From the IMG/VR virus record IMGVR_UViG_3300035670_001041, positions 1 to 27,837 of that record: a DNA stretch of 27,837 nucleotides; one strand, given 5' to 3'. This document shows positions 1 to 8,472 of this stretch, piece after piece. Within the stretch, counting starts at the first letter, position 1; every line of letters begins with the position of its first letter. The position numbers were made by a program, and so were the translations under genes. The notes beneath the pieces are model-generated. The model worked only from the letters and a program-made list of their open reading frames with translations. It was not told the DNA's origin and did not search any database. Source of the stretch: a virus.

Positions 1-1718
1 TTATTGTAAAGTAAGTCCTGACCAAATGGAGTATAGTTAGTTACCGTTGTATGACCACCGCCATCGTTCACAAATTTAAAGTCGCAGTCTAAATTGTCGT
101 ACTGATACAATAAAACAGGCTTAGGAATGTAAGGCGTATATTCCGAGTTTAAAGAATAACCTACTTGTAATTGCTGAGTGCCATTGAACTTTTGTTGTAG
201 CAAATTTTCGAAAGGTACTTCAACCGTAAATTCTCCTCCGTCGTAATTATACTGATATGTCGTGTCTCCGTAGTTTCTGCTAAACGTCTGAGAAAAGGTT
301 TTGTTAAGAAAGCACTCTGAATCCTGAAACTTGAATGTTATCTTTTTGTAGAGTGGCATTCGAGCGTGTTCAATTGTAGAAACATCCGTGTATTTCGAAA
401 TGTCAATAACCGCTCCTTTGCTATACCAGTCATCTAATGGCTCTACCCAATACTGCCCGTCCGTGATTGAGTAAACGGTCATATTAAACACCTTCAAAAT
501 CCCTGCAAAGAAATCAGCTATCTTCATAACAGGTGCGTTTGCCGCAAGGTCAATGCTTAGATTGACGGTCAATGGGTCGTAAACAACCGTTAAGTAGTCC
601 GTGTTTACCGAACCTGCCGTAATGTAGTCAACCTCGTATTTTAACTCCGAGTCAATTACGTTAGCCCCCTCAGTACGGATATTGAAAGTGTAAGTAACAT
701 CCAAGCCTGTAACTTGAGTTATTGTATCTAAGGTGTAAACTCCTGTGCCGAAACCTGTGATTGTATTGTACACGTTTCCGTTTTGGTAAATGTCAATGCT
801 ATAATTTTGTGAAGTAGTTGTTGCGGTAACTTCGTAAATCAAGCGGTGCGTAATTACACCAGCTAATTCTTGAACTTGAACTGAGTTTGTAGCCGATGTG
901 TAAGTTTGCGTTAAATCGTAGTTTGTGAAGGTTGGTGTGATAGTATCAGCAACCAAACTGAACGGAGTAGAATACTGAACTAAAACCTCTTTACCTTTGT
1001 ACCATAAGAACAATTTAGTAAAGCGCTCATCTTGTAGGAATGCTCCGTCAAAAGTTATTCCGTACTTAGATTCAATAAGCTCAAATATCTTGCTTACTCG
1101 CAAGGCAGGAAATAATTCGTTTTTATTTATCGCACCCGAAGTCGTGTGAATATCGTTTTGCGTTAGGGTATTTACTAACCAGTTCGGAAGCGGTGCGTTT
1201 GGAGGCAATGCCTGATACTCCCAAATGCGATTAGACGTGATTAGCGGATACTTTACATCGTAAGTGTTGGTATTGTTTTGGATGCGCAATAAAACCTGCG
1301 CAGATGTAAAATTGTGAGCTAATGCCGTATAGTCTAAATCCGACAATAAATCCTCTCCAAAGGTATCTTTAAGCGTTACTCCTTCTCCGTAGAAAGTTAG
1401 TTTGTAAGAACTCGGCTTGCCGTTAGTTAACGTTGCTCCGTCTAATTGTACTTTTCCCTTACGAAAGGTGGTTAGGTTTATTTCTATGTATGCGTCTTTT
1501 CGTAGGTTGTTATCCGTTGTAAAGTTAATGTCTGAGTTATACCAATGCTCAAAGAATGCGTTGTTTGTGTCGGATGCAGGCACGGTAAATCCTTGTGAAA
1601 AATCCGTAAACGTTTTAGAGATGTCCTGAACGTTTTGGATAGAGCTTGTAACTTGAATCTGCTCGTCATTGAATAACTCAATGCGGTTACCTTCGATGTA
1701 GAGTTGTACCTTTCTCAT
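1..1718 (-). CDS. Large virion protein, tail/baseplate region (partial, C-terminus outside window)
   Basis: Reading frame open from the ATG at 1718 to the window edge, giving at least 572 residues with no stop. The protein begins MRKVQLYIEGN and is rich in Thr, Asn, Tyr and beta-strand-like segments, with no signal peptide or membrane span. The ATG shares its A with the TAA stop of the upstream virion gene (TAATG), so translation is probably coupled. Its size and place at the end of the tail-gene run suggest a baseplate-, tail-tip- or fibre-attachment protein. I recognise it only as the type of long uncharacterised structural protein found in Bacteroidota phages; no catalytic motif is visible. 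Confidence 0.8.
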   Translation of the reverse strand, partial: MRKVQLYIEGNRIELFNDEQIQVTSSIQNVQDISKTFTDFSQGFTVPASDTNNAFFEHWYNSDINFTTDNNLRKDAYIEINLTTFRKGKVQLDGATLTNGKPSSYKLTFYGEGVTLKDTFGEDLLSDLDYTALAHNFTSAQVLLRIQNNTNTYDVKYPLITSNRIWEYQALPPNAPLPNWLVNTLTQNDIHTTSGAINKNELFPALRVSKIFELIESKYGITFDGAFLQDERFTKLFLWYKGKEVLVQYSTPFSLVADTITPTFTNYDLTQTYTSATNSVQVQELAGVITHRLIYEVTATTTSQNYSIDIYQNGNVYNTITGFGTGVYTLDTITQVTGLDVTYTFNIRTEGANVIDSELKYEVDYITAGSVNTDYLTVVYDPLTVNLSIDLAANAPVMKIADFFAGILKVFNMTVYSITDGQYWVEPLDDWYSKGAVIDISKYTDVSTIEHARMPLYKKITFKFQDSECFLNKTFSQTFSRNYGDTTYQYNYDGGEFTVEVPFENLLQQKFNGTQQLQVGYSLNSEYTPYIPKPVLLYQYDNLDCDFKFVNDGGGHTTVTNYTPFGQDLLYN

Positions 1719-2767
1719 TAGACTACTGAATTGATAACATCGTAAGCATATTCAAACTCAAGTTGGTAGTTAATCATATGAGTGTTTATGCTTTTGAATA
1801 ACTCCGTGTTTTTGGTGTTTAGTTTTGCAGGTAGTTTGTTAATCAAGATTCTTTCCGATAACATCAACTGCTGAATAACCTCTTTGAAACTTTCGCTTAC
1901 CCAATCTGTATTAACACGGATAGTCTTTTTCCCGTTGGCGTTAAATACCTCTCTTTGCCCTTCCTTGATGTTGTAGTTAGGGTATGTATCTTGCATTAAA
2001 TTATACTCCGTGTTTTCAACGTTCAATGTATCGTAGCTGGCTTTGAAAAACCACTCACGTTGCCAAGCCCCATACTTATTTACAAAGTCAACCATTACAG
2101 GCGTGTACTTACATTCCTCTTTAGGTACAAAAGTTGCTCTGAATAATACGTTTGCGCTTCCGTCAATAACTTCTAATTTGTTTCCAACCGCAGCATAAGT
2201 AGAATATACCCTCGGTACATCTTCCCATCTGTTATTTGTTAAACCTGTAGTTTGCGTTGCGCCTGTGCTTAGGTTCGTGTATTTAACCGAGTTACCCGTA
2301 CCTGTGTACAAAGTTAACCATCCGTACTCACCGCCTAAATCATAGTTGTAAGTGTAAGTCCCTTGAGTAAGTAAGTAATTACCTAAAGCAGGGTTGTATC
2401 CTTCGTCATAATATCCGTATCCGTCAACACCAAAATGCGTTTGCGTCAAACCCACCTGAATAAAAGACGTACTAACCTTTTTAAAAAGTTTTAAACCTAC
2501 ATTGCACCATTGCGATGTAGGAGTAGCCGTGAAAATGTTTGTAATGGTTTGTAGAGTGTCGTGGTCAATATACTCACGGATGTAAGGCGAAACATCGTAG
2601 TAAGTGGCAGGATTGTTAGACGAAGGTATCTTCTTGCTTAAAGTGTAAGCAGGAGAAGCAGGCATTGCGCCTGTGCCGTTCCAAAGATAGATTTCTAACT
2701 TAGTTTCAATCTGTCCTGTTTCGTTTATTGTTACGATGTATGGACTCCTTGCATTAATTGTTGCCAT
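1718..2767 (-). CDS. Virion structural protein, probable tail component
   Basis: 349 residues starting MATINARSPYIV. The composition is beta-rich, with many Tyr, Thr and Asn and a run of Gly/Tyr-rich turns near residues 112-150; there are no membrane spans. The C-terminal quarter (about 265-349) is more helical and charged. It overlaps the upstream gene by 14 bases and runs into the downstream large gene by a one-base stop/start overlap, so the three form one translational unit. The location between a gp10-like tail completion candidate and a very large tail protein supports a tail or baseplate role. Exact function is not recognised. Confidence 0.75.
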   Translation of the reverse strand: MATINARSPYIVTINETGQIETKLEIYLWNGTGAMPASPAYTLSKKIPSSNNPATYYDVSPYIREYIDHDTLQTITNIFTATPTSQWCNVGLKLFKKVSTSFIQVGLTQTHFGVDGYGYYDEGYNPALGNYLLTQGTYTYNYDLGGEYGWLTLYTGTGNSVKYTNLSTGATQTTGLTNNRWEDVPRVYSTYAAVGNKLEVIDGSANVLFRATFVPKEECKYTPVMVDFVNKYGAWQREWFFKASYDTLNVENTEYNLMQDTYPNYNIKEGQREVFNANGKKTIRVNTDWVSESFKEVIQQLMLSERILINKLPAKLNTKNTELFKSINTHMINYQLEFEYAYDVINSVV

Positions 2768-3278
2768 TCTTTATAATTTGGTCTATTTGTTCGTTGAATA
2801 ATTCGATAGCGTCAAGTCCGTAAGCCTCTACCAGTTCTTGCGGTAAGTTCTTGTAGGCAGCTTCAAAAGGTTTAGTAAAAAACAAGCTCGGTTTGATTCC
2901 GTTTCTAAATACGCTTCGGGCAATCAGAAAAGCAAGCGACTTACGTGAGGTAAATTGACCACCCGACTTTCTTGGTGCAAGTCCTTTGCGAACTATCCAC
3001 TTATCAAAAGCCTTAACAGGTGGCATCTTGGATTTGTAAGAGTAAGGAGTGTTGTACTTCTTTTTAATACCTGACACCCCTGCATCTTGAAACACTCCGT
3101 AGTCTTCCATCGTAAACTCCATAGAGAACGAATTAGGCATTGCCTTGACGTTTCCCTTTATAGAGTTATACAACTTCTTAGACGAGTTCTTTTTAGAGTT
3201 CGTTAGGTTGCGTTTAGATACGCTTACAACGTGGTCTCTAAACCTCTCAAGCGCCTTCTGTACTTCCGCTTTCTGCAT
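2754..3278 (-). CDS. HK97 gp10-like tail completion/neck protein (putative)
   Basis: 174 residues, strongly basic in the first half (Lys/Ser/Asn-rich, about 20-45). A segment around residues 55-85 reads MEDYGVFQDAG and is followed by a Lys/Gly-rich stretch. This resembles the YxxxxExG-type core of HK97 gp10-like minor tail/neck proteins, where a basic N-terminal helix precedes a compact beta domain. Later, FTSRKSLAFLIARSVFRNGI is a likely conserved helix. The start lies inside the 3' end of the preceding small gene (32-base overlap). Assignment rests on motif resemblance and context, not on alignment. Confidence 0.6.
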   Translation of the reverse strand: MQKAEVQKALERFRDHVVSVSKRNLTNSKKNSSKKLYNSIKGNVKAMPNSFSMEFTMEDYGVFQDAGVSGIKKKYNTPYSYKSKMPPVKAFDKWIVRKGLAPRKSGGQFTSRKSLAFLIARSVFRNGIKPSLFFTKPFEAAYKNLPQELVEAYGLDAIELFNEQIDQIIKNGNN

Positions 3279-3396
3279 CCGTGTTTTCCTCGTCCTTTGC
3301 GTTTAGGATATTGATAATCTGCAAACCCCACATTGTAGGCATCTGACTAATTACCGTTTCCAATTGCTTTACTTGTTTTTCTGATAGCGTTAACAT
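3247..3396 (-). CDS. Small acidic-tailed protein of unknown function
   Basis: A 49-residue frame from ATG at 3396 to TGA at 3247. The N-terminal 30 residues form a plausible amphipathic helix (MLTLSEKQVKQLETVI onwards) and the C-terminus is acidic and Ser/Gly-rich (DEENTDAES). It overlaps the next gene by 32 bases and sits in an otherwise unexplained gap within the tail operon, which supports real translation. No family recognised; a small chaperone or adaptor for the adjacent virion proteins is one possibility. Confidence 0.55.
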   Translation of the reverse strand: MLTLSEKQVKQLETVISQMPTMWGLQIINILNAKDEENTDAESGSTEGA

Positions 3397-3406
3397 ATTC
3401 GTGTTT

Positions 3407-3676
3407 TTAAATGATTACTACTCCGATTGCTTGTGCAACGACTTGATTCACGTAGTTGTTGTCAGTACCCCAAGCAGCGAACTCTTCCTCTGTCAAAGTG
3501 TAGTTACCTTGTGAAAGTTGAAGTCCGTCTTCGGATAGCAACTGCCAATACGTTGTGCAAGTGGTTGCTTCGGTTGTAAAGTTAAGAATTAAGACGGACA
3601 TTTGCGTTGCCGTTCCTGCGTTTAGTGGGTATACAATCGGCTCGATTGCTACGCCTTGTGTTGGTTGTGTTTTCAT
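3407..3676 (-). CDS. Small protein downstream of tail fibre, possible virion component
   Basis: 89 residues, beginning MKTQPTQGVAIEPIVYPLN and ending VVAQAIGVVII. Predominantly beta-like with a central Trp/Leu motif (YWQLLSEDG) and a helix-forming TEEEFAAWGTDNNYVNQVV near the C-terminus. It starts 10 bases after the tail fibre gene stop. Similar small proteins commonly follow fibre genes in Bacteroidota phages, but I cannot assign a role; fibre-associated accessory protein is the best guess from context. Confidence 0.7.
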   Translation of the reverse strand: MKTQPTQGVAIEPIVYPLNAGTATQMSVLILNFTTEATTCTTYWQLLSEDGLQLSQGNYTLTEEEFAAWGTDNNYVNQVVAQAIGVVII

Positions 3677-3685
3677 ATTTTTATT

Positions 3686-5329
3686 TTAAAGTGATACCCA
3701 TATTGTGCCATTGAAAAAGTGCGGCAGGTTTAATGTTGTGTCGTATACGATTAGTCCCGCTGCGGGTGATGCAATTGCGTTGCGTTGCGTTGTGGTCATT
3801 CGTGGGGGTAGGAAGCCTTTTGTGGTGCTTTGAATTTCAACTTGTGCCGAAGCATTAACTGTTGTTGTTCCGTTTGCTATTCCGAAGCCCGAAGCACCTA
3901 CAAAGTCAACTATAAAATGATTGACCGAAGCGCCAACATTTTGGTCAGTTACTCGAAGTGCTGTTGAACCTGAGTTGTTACCTTTTGTGAAAATTGCGGT
4001 ATGGCCTCCATTGGCAACGCAGCCAATTAATAGTCCTATTGTAGTTGCGCTTGGTGTGTTACTATAAACACCCAAAGTTCCGTTTGTAATGTACCCTAAA
4101 GCAGCAGTGTTAGCTCCCGATTGAGTAATGTTACCCTGCACCCTCGCAGTCCCGTTAACGTCAAGTCTAAAGCCTGCGTCTGTGGTGGTGTTGATGAGGA
4201 CGTTGCCTGCTAAATATGTTGAGGTTGTTGAGGAGTTACCTATCCAAGTTCTGTTCACCCCGTTGTTAACTACTCCCGAACTCCAATTGCCAATGAAAAT
4301 ATTTGACCCACCCGTTGTATTTACGTTTCCTGCACCCTCACCAATTCCTATGTTTGCTACACCCGAAGTATTATTTTCCATTGCGCCATTGCCAATAGCA
4401 ATGTTTGAAGCTCCCGTTGTTGCTCTTAATGCCCTTCGTCCAAGTGCAGTATTTCCCGACGCCGTAGAATTTAAAAGCAATGCTTCAAATCCAATTGCGG
4501 TGTTTGATACTCCCGTTGTATTTGCGTTTAATGCAGTAACTCCAACAGCGGTGTTTGTTGATTGTTGCCCACCACCTAGACCAACCGTAAGTGTGTTGAT
4601 TCTCGCAGTCCCATTGACATCTAAACGGAAGCCTGCATCGGTTGTTGTGTTGAGTAATAAGTTTCCACCAACAAACCTTGCAATTTCTGAATTTGATAAT
4701 TGAAATACAATACTTGTATATCCTCTTCCTATAGACATTTGCGATGGACCCTCTTCTTGTATAGCTGTTCTGTTATTTAAAGAAAGTTTTGGATATCCAC
4801 CTGTACCAATATTAATAGATGCACTTCCTGTACTTGTTAAAGTAATGTTTCCATTTGCAATTGTAAGCGCTTGACTTGGTGTACTCGTGCCAATACCTGC
4901 TCTTCCATTAACATCATCCCAAAAAAGGTTTGCGCTCTGCTGCAACACATTCCCCGTACCTTGGAACAATACTCTTCCTATTGTACCCGAAGCTATCGGT
5001 GTAGTGCCGACTGTTAAGCCTGTGCTTATCGTCCAACTGCGGTCAGCCGAAAGGTCTTGTACTACTCCGTTTATTGTTAGCGTTCGTGTGGTGGGGACTT
5101 TAGCATCTAAGGCGTTTTGTAAATCCGTTTGGTTGGAAAGCGTGCCTCCGATTTGTCCCCAAGTCATTGCAGCACTTGCAGAGATTTCTACATAGACGCT
5201 TCCTGTCCAACGATAGGTCTTGTTTGTGTCCTCAGCTATGTAAATAGTTTTTAAGCTCCCTGAGGCAGGGAATGCGGCTAAATTAGCGTAGGTTTTTACT
5301 TGTGATGGTATGTTAATAGTTACTGCCAT
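3686..5329 (-). CDS. Tail fibre with YadA-head-like repeats
   Basis: 547 residues. The N-terminal part (1-60) with the TYRWTGSVYVEIS segment looks like the virion-attachment region of fibres. Residues 227-243 and 380-396 carry a duplicated block, NTTTDAGFRLDVNGTAR, typical of fibre shaft modules. Between them, residues about 260-348 form five or so degenerate repeats of the type SNTAIGxxAL, the pattern of left-handed parallel beta-roll heads of trimeric YadA/Hep_Hag adhesins. The C-terminus contains KGFLPPRMTTTQRNAI and a final VYDTTLNLPHFFNGTIW, a common ending of Bacteroidota phage and phage-like fibres. No S74 endosialidase-type intramolecular chaperone is present. Likely trimeric receptor-binding or shaft protein. 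The start overlaps the upstream gene by 10 bases. Confidence 0.85.
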   Translation of the reverse strand: MAVTINIPSQVKTYANLAAFPASGSLKTIYIAEDTNKTYRWTGSVYVEISASAAMTWGQIGGTLSNQTDLQNALDAKVPTTRTLTINGVVQDLSADRSWTISTGLTVGTTPIASGTIGRVLFQGTGNVLQQSANLFWDDVNGRAGIGTSTPSQALTIANGNITLTSTGSASINIGTGGYPKLSLNNRTAIQEEGPSQMSIGRGYTSIVFQLSNSEIARFVGGNLLLNTTTDAGFRLDVNGTARINTLTVGLGGGQQSTNTAVGVTALNANTTGVSNTAIGFEALLLNSTASGNTALGRRALRATTGASNIAIGNGAMENNTSGVANIGIGEGAGNVNTTGGSNIFIGNWSSGVVNNGVNRTWIGNSSTTSTYLAGNVLINTTTDAGFRLDVNGTARVQGNITQSGANTAALGYITNGTLGVYSNTPSATTIGLLIGCVANGGHTAIFTKGNNSGSTALRVTDQNVGASVNHFIVDFVGASGFGIANGTTTVNASAQVEIQSTTKGFLPPRMTTTQRNAIASPAAGLIVYDTTLNLPHFFNGTIWVSL

Positions 5330-5970
5330 ATCAGATTTAATGTTTGTGTGCTTAAAGTAGGGTAAGTAGATGTTGCTACTTGGATTCCGTCTATTTGTAC
5401 GTTGAATGTCGTGTCAGGCAAAGTTAATACCGCTCCGCTTGCTACCGATGCCGTGTAACTTTGGTTTGAGTTAGTTACAGTTGCAGGTTGACAGAAAGGT
5501 GAGTAACCGCTCGTATCGCAGACGGTCATCTCGTTAGGAATCAAGACATCAAATGTCATTGTCCATCCTGCAAGATTGTTTTCGAATCTCTCAACGAATG
5601 GTTCGCAGTTAGGGTTGCCGTCAACTACAAACTCTAAATCCCACAGGTTGCCGTGAAGCATCATATCATAGCAACGATTCAACACCGCCAGTTGGGTGTT
5701 CAATACGTCCTGCTCGTTTGAGTTGCCTCTGAAAATATCTGTTGTTTCCTCTTTTGATATGTTGACTACATCCATCGCAATCAACGAGAGATTGTAGCGT
5801 ACTACGTTAGTTTCAAAAGATACGTTGTTGGTCATTAAGTGCACAAGCGGAAAGATTGTTTGCTTGTTTAAGTCTACTTCAAAAATGTCTCCTTCCGTAG
5901 TTGTGTTTACGATAGGGTCATTGTCGAAATGCCACTTAATTAATTCTAATACTTTGTAAAATCCTGTCAT
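5320..5970 (-). CDS. Conserved phage structural protein, probable tail/neck component
   Basis: 216 residues. The first 150 residues (MTGFYKVLELIKWHFDNDP onwards, with DIFEVDLNKQTIFPL and ENNLAGWTMTFDVLIPNEM) look like a compact domain recurring in Bacteroidota phages and integrative elements, comparable in place and length to tail-terminator or minor tail proteins. Residues about 165-216 are a Ser/Thr-rich beta extension. Its ATG overlaps the TGA of the frameshifted chaperone frame (ATGA), which suggests that the frameshift product feeds translation into this gene. Function is inferred from context. Confidence 0.65.
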   Translation of the reverse strand: MTGFYKVLELIKWHFDNDPIVNTTTEGDIFEVDLNKQTIFPLVHLMTNNVSFETNVVRYNLSLIAMDVVNISKEETTDIFRGNSNEQDVLNTQLAVLNRCYDMMLHGNLWDLEFVVDGNPNCEPFVERFENNLAGWTMTFDVLIPNEMTVCDTSGYSPFCQPATVTNSNQSYTASVASGAVLTLPDTTFNVQIDGIQVATSTYPTLSTQTLNLIWQ

Positions 5971-6730
5971 CTTCTTAATTGTCTTTCAAGTTGCCGTCTT
6001 TCGATTTCGTTTTTTTGCTTCTCGAAGGTGAGATAGGTAAGACATTTAGTAAGTCTAAGTTTGGTAATTTCATCGAACTTAGTAACGTCTCCCTTAGCGA
6101 GTCCATATATGCTTTGATACCATCCCCATCTTTTGGCAAATTGAGTTGTTTCGCTAAAGTCGTTGACAGGCTCTTGTCCTTCTTCAAGTTCTTCTCCAAA
6201 TAGTTCAGGGTAGCCGTCAGTAACTCGCTTCCTAAATTGTAAAAAAAAACCGATGCTGCTATACAAACATCCAATGGAGCAAACTGCATTAACTCCTGAT
6301 GGTCTTTGCTTGGTGTGTACTCGTAAAGTTCGTACTTGTCCTTGCTTCGTGTTTTGATAGGTCGGTACATAACCGCCATAGCTTTGTTATACGTTTCCCA
6401 ACTCTGCAAGTGATTCTCTAAGTCAACATATTCACCAAAAGAAATCTCCTCAAGATTAGGAATGAATCCAAACTCAATATCACCAATCTTAAACGTCTGC
6501 TTAAATTCAGGCTTTGCTGAGAATAGGTTTGTAAAATGTAGCACCATTTCGTTGAGCGAAGTAAGTTTAATCTTAGCAACGTCAGCTAAACGGATACCAC
6601 AGAAAATCTCAATCATTTTTTGAGCAATAAATTCCTCATCGTTAGAACCTTTCTGCACGTTTAGAAAGTCCACATAGTGTTTAAGTGGGATTTCATTTAG
6701 TGAGGTAGGTACTTTTACTTGGATTTCCAT
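5967..6730 (-). CDS. Tail assembly chaperone-like protein, -1 frameshift product
   Basis: Predicted 254-residue product sharing residues 1 to about 163 with the zero-frame protein. It then slips -1 on the T9 tract (6241-6249) and ends at 5967. The -1 frame has no ATG near its beginning (its first possible start is a TTG at 6266), so frameshifting is the natural entry route. The alternative C-terminus contains ETTQFAKRWGWYQSIYGLAK and GDVTKFDEITKLRL, a well-formed helical domain, and its TGA overlaps the next gene's ATG. Both frames look protein-like for nearly 280 bases, so dual coding is likely. A homopolymer sequencing error is the main alternative. Confidence 0.6.
5975..6730 (-). CDS. Tail assembly chaperone-like protein, zero-frame product
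   Basis: 251 residues from ATG at 6730; an upstream in-frame TTG at 6745 is the only longer alternative. N-terminal MEIQVKVPTSLNEIPLKHYVDF is followed by a helical domain with no catalytic motif. Codons 161-164 read GTT TTT TTT TAC across a T9 tract. In zero frame the protein continues FFYNLGSELLTATLNYLEKN and ends in a basic Ser/Lys tail. The arrangement, an upstream long frame with a -1 frame entered at a homopolymer just before tail genes, matches gpG/gpGT-type tail assembly chaperones. No tape-measure gene follows within the window, which is unusual for this class and lowers certainty. Confidence 0.65.
   Translation of the reverse strand: MEIQVKVPTSLNEIPLKHYVDFLNVQKGSNDEEFIAQKMIEIFCGIRLADVAKIKLTSLNEMVLHFTNLFSAKPEFKQTFKIGDIEFGFIPNLEEISFGEYVDLENHLQSWETYNKAMAVMYRPIKTRSKDKYELYEYTPSKDHQELMQFAPLDVCIAASVFFYNLGSELLTATLNYLEKNLKKDKSLSTTLAKQLNLPKDGDGIKAYMDSLRETLLSSMKLPNLDLLNVLPISPSRSKKTKSKDGNLKDN
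6241..6249 (-). other. Slippery T9 tract, candidate -1 programmed frameshift site
   Basis: On the coding strand the sequence is GG followed by nine T and then ACAATTTAGG. Zero frame reads G TTT-type codons (GTT TTT TTT TAC); the -1 frame reads GGT TTT TTT TTA CAA. The tract can support tandem tRNA slippage or RNA polymerase slippage. I saw no obvious strong stimulatory stem directly downstream by eye. Confidence 0.6.
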
Positions 6731-6745
6731 ATTGTTATAAGTCAA

Positions 6746-6928
6746 TTAATCGTTTTTGTATTCTTGAGCAAGGACATAAGAGTATGCTTGTGCTAACATT
6801 TGAGAATGTTTACGCATACTAAACACATCGTTAAAGACAATATGTACCTTTTTGCCAGTTCGTTTGTAGATATATTCCTCTACTATTGCTTTCATTTTAG
6901 GCAACTCATCGGATTGCGTATTGTCCAT
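6746..6928 (-). CDS. Small protein between terminase and tail chaperone, unknown
   Basis: 60 residues, beginning MDNTQSDELPKMKAIVEEYI. It consists of a short KRTGKKVHIVFND beta-like core and a helical C-terminus (QMLAQAYSYVLAQEYKND). The start overlaps the 3' end of the large terminase gene by 23 bases, which favours a real, coupled gene. No membrane span or recognised motif. It could be a small packaging or assembly accessory protein, but nothing in the sequence proves this. Confidence 0.6.
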   Translation of the reverse strand: MDNTQSDELPKMKAIVEEYIYKRTGKKVHIVFNDVFSMRKHSQMLAQAYSYVLAQEYKND

Positions 6929-8066
6929 AGTTTGAATTTAAGCCGAGATTCTCCATCTCGTGGTATCTAAGTGCGTCAATAGCGTGGTCGTTTCCTCCTG
7001 CAGGGTTATTGAGCCTTACTCCGTGTTTGTCTACGTCCCAACAATAACTTCTCAGCTCCTTGATTAGGTTGGTGCTTTGCTTTGTAACCAAATACTCTTG
7101 GCGTTGCATTACATCAATGCCGTATTTTATCGAATCTTTACCCTTTGTAACGCCTTTAATCGTCTTTCCGAACCTACGTATCTCATCAATAGATTTAGGC
7201 TCTGAGGAATCAGCGTAGATGGTAACGCTTGACGGAAGTATCTTAGCGATGTCGGAGTTGAGCATACCAGTTCGGTAAACAATTTCGTTTACTATTCGTT
7301 TGCCATTCCAATTATACACTTCAATCGCTGCAGTAGGGTCATTCGTGTATCCAAAGTCAAGCCCTATACCTACCAATCGTGCATCGTCAGGAACTTTATC
7401 AATCTCCTTCCAATTGTCAAATACTACACCCTCTAAAGAACCAACTTCCCCAAGTCCGTAAACTCGCCACCAGTTTGCCCAATAGTTAGACGTAGCTGCT
7501 TTATCACGGTTCTTCTCTATCTGTCGGACTATGCTCTCATCTAAAGCCTCGTTGTCTTTGTAGGTAAGAATAATGAAATCTGCGTCAGGTTCGTCTTTTA
7601 GTTCGGTGTGAACCCAAAACTCATTTGCAGGGTTGAAGTCAAGGTAAATCTCTTTCTTTGTACGAATGGATAGCTCAAGGTAAGCGTCAAAGGTTACGTT
7701 GTTGCACTCGTTTATGTACAAGATATCTCTCCTTGCTCCTCTAAGTTTAGAAGCGTTATCAGCAGAGAAAAACTCCATTGTGCTTCCGTTAGCAAATTCG
7801 TATCTAAGTAAGGTTGCATTGAATCTATCCTCAACATACCTACCAGTCCAACGCATAATCTTCAAGAAGTCCTTGAGCGCACCTCTTCTCAAATGCGGAA
7901 TGGTCTCAGCAACTACCGAAACCTCTAAGCCTTTCTCACGAGCGCACTTGTCTATCAGTATTGGTAAAATTGAAAATGTCTTACCCGCACTTGTTCCTCC
8001 CTGAATAATCTTAACTCTCTTTTCGAGACTATAGATTTTCCGTATTGCCGTTGTTACCTGAAACAT
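6906..8066 (-). CDS. terL: Terminase large subunit (ATPase and nuclease)
   Basis: 386 residues. This is the motor that packages DNA into the prohead and cuts the concatemer. Walker A GGTSAGKT is at residues 23-30. A Walker B-like segment DILYINE is at 114-120, with Glu120 as the likely catalytic carboxylate. The C-terminal RNase H-fold nuclease shows acidic residues at Asp237 (GIGLDFGYTNDPT), Asp286 (IYADSS) and Asp360/Asp364 (GGNDHAIDALRY). The length and motif style match the PBSX/phage terminase group and look complete. The start overlaps the small subunit gene by 38 bases, the usual TerS-TerL order. Confidence 0.95.
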   Translation of the reverse strand: MFQVTTAIRKIYSLEKRVKIIQGGTSAGKTFSILPILIDKCAREKGLEVSVVAETIPHLRRGALKDFLKIMRWTGRYVEDRFNATLLRYEFANGSTMEFFSADNASKLRGARRDILYINECNNVTFDAYLELSIRTKKEIYLDFNPANEFWVHTELKDEPDADFIILTYKDNEALDESIVRQIEKNRDKAATSNYWANWWRVYGLGEVGSLEGVVFDNWKEIDKVPDDARLVGIGLDFGYTNDPTAAIEVYNWNGKRIVNEIVYRTGMLNSDIAKILPSSVTIYADSSEPKSIDEIRRFGKTIKGVTKGKDSIKYGIDVMQRQEYLVTKQSTNLIKELRSYCWDVDKHGVRLNNPAGGNDHAIDALRYHEMENLGLNSNYGQYAIR

Positions 8067-8472
8067 TAAAGTTAAATAGTGGTTGCTCAGTTACTACTGT
8101 GTTTTCTACTCGCTCAGTTAGTCCGTTTAATCGTTGTGTGATTGATGGATTGTACTGACCGCACATACCACCTTCGATTTGGTCTTGACGTATGGCTTTT
8201 CTTATACGTGAACAGATGGGTATATACTCATCGTATCTTTTATCCGCATTCTTAAAATACTGTTCTACACATCCGATTTGTTCGTAGCAAAAAAGTTCAA
8301 ATCCTTCGAGCGTTAAAGGTCTTTCGAGTGGCTCTGCACGTTCTTCAAATTCCTTGCCACCAAATACGCTTTTGATTCTTGGGTTGGCTTTTACTTCTCT
8401 CTTATATCTTTCGAATAGTTCGTATAGTTCTTCAGGACTATTTAGTATTCTTGGTCTTCCTACTTTTGCCAT
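8029..8472 (-). CDS. terS: Terminase small subunit
   Basis: 147 residues beginning MAKVGRPRILNSPEELYELFERY, a form widely seen at the N-terminus of small terminase subunits. Residues about 50-75 (PLTLEGFELFCYEQIG) fit the DNA-recognition helical motif of this family, and the middle helix IPICSRIRKAIRQDQIEGGMCGQYN is likewise characteristic, followed by an NPSITQRLNGL segment. It recognises the packaging site and regulates TerL. Located directly upstream of and overlapping terL. A regulatory HTH protein is less likely given this linkage. Confidence 0.88.
   Translation of the reverse strand: MAKVGRPRILNSPEELYELFERYKREVKANPRIKSVFGGKEFEERAEPLERPLTLEGFELFCYEQIGCVEQYFKNADKRYDEYIPICSRIRKAIRQDQIEGGMCGQYNPSITQRLNGLTERVENTVVTEQPLFNFNVSGNNGNTENL

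Noticed and set aside
4128-5195. Plus-strand frames opposite the tail fibre
   Set aside because: Composition (Val, Pro, Ala-rich) is the mirror of the Thr/Asn/Gly-rich fibre codons; no supporting signals.
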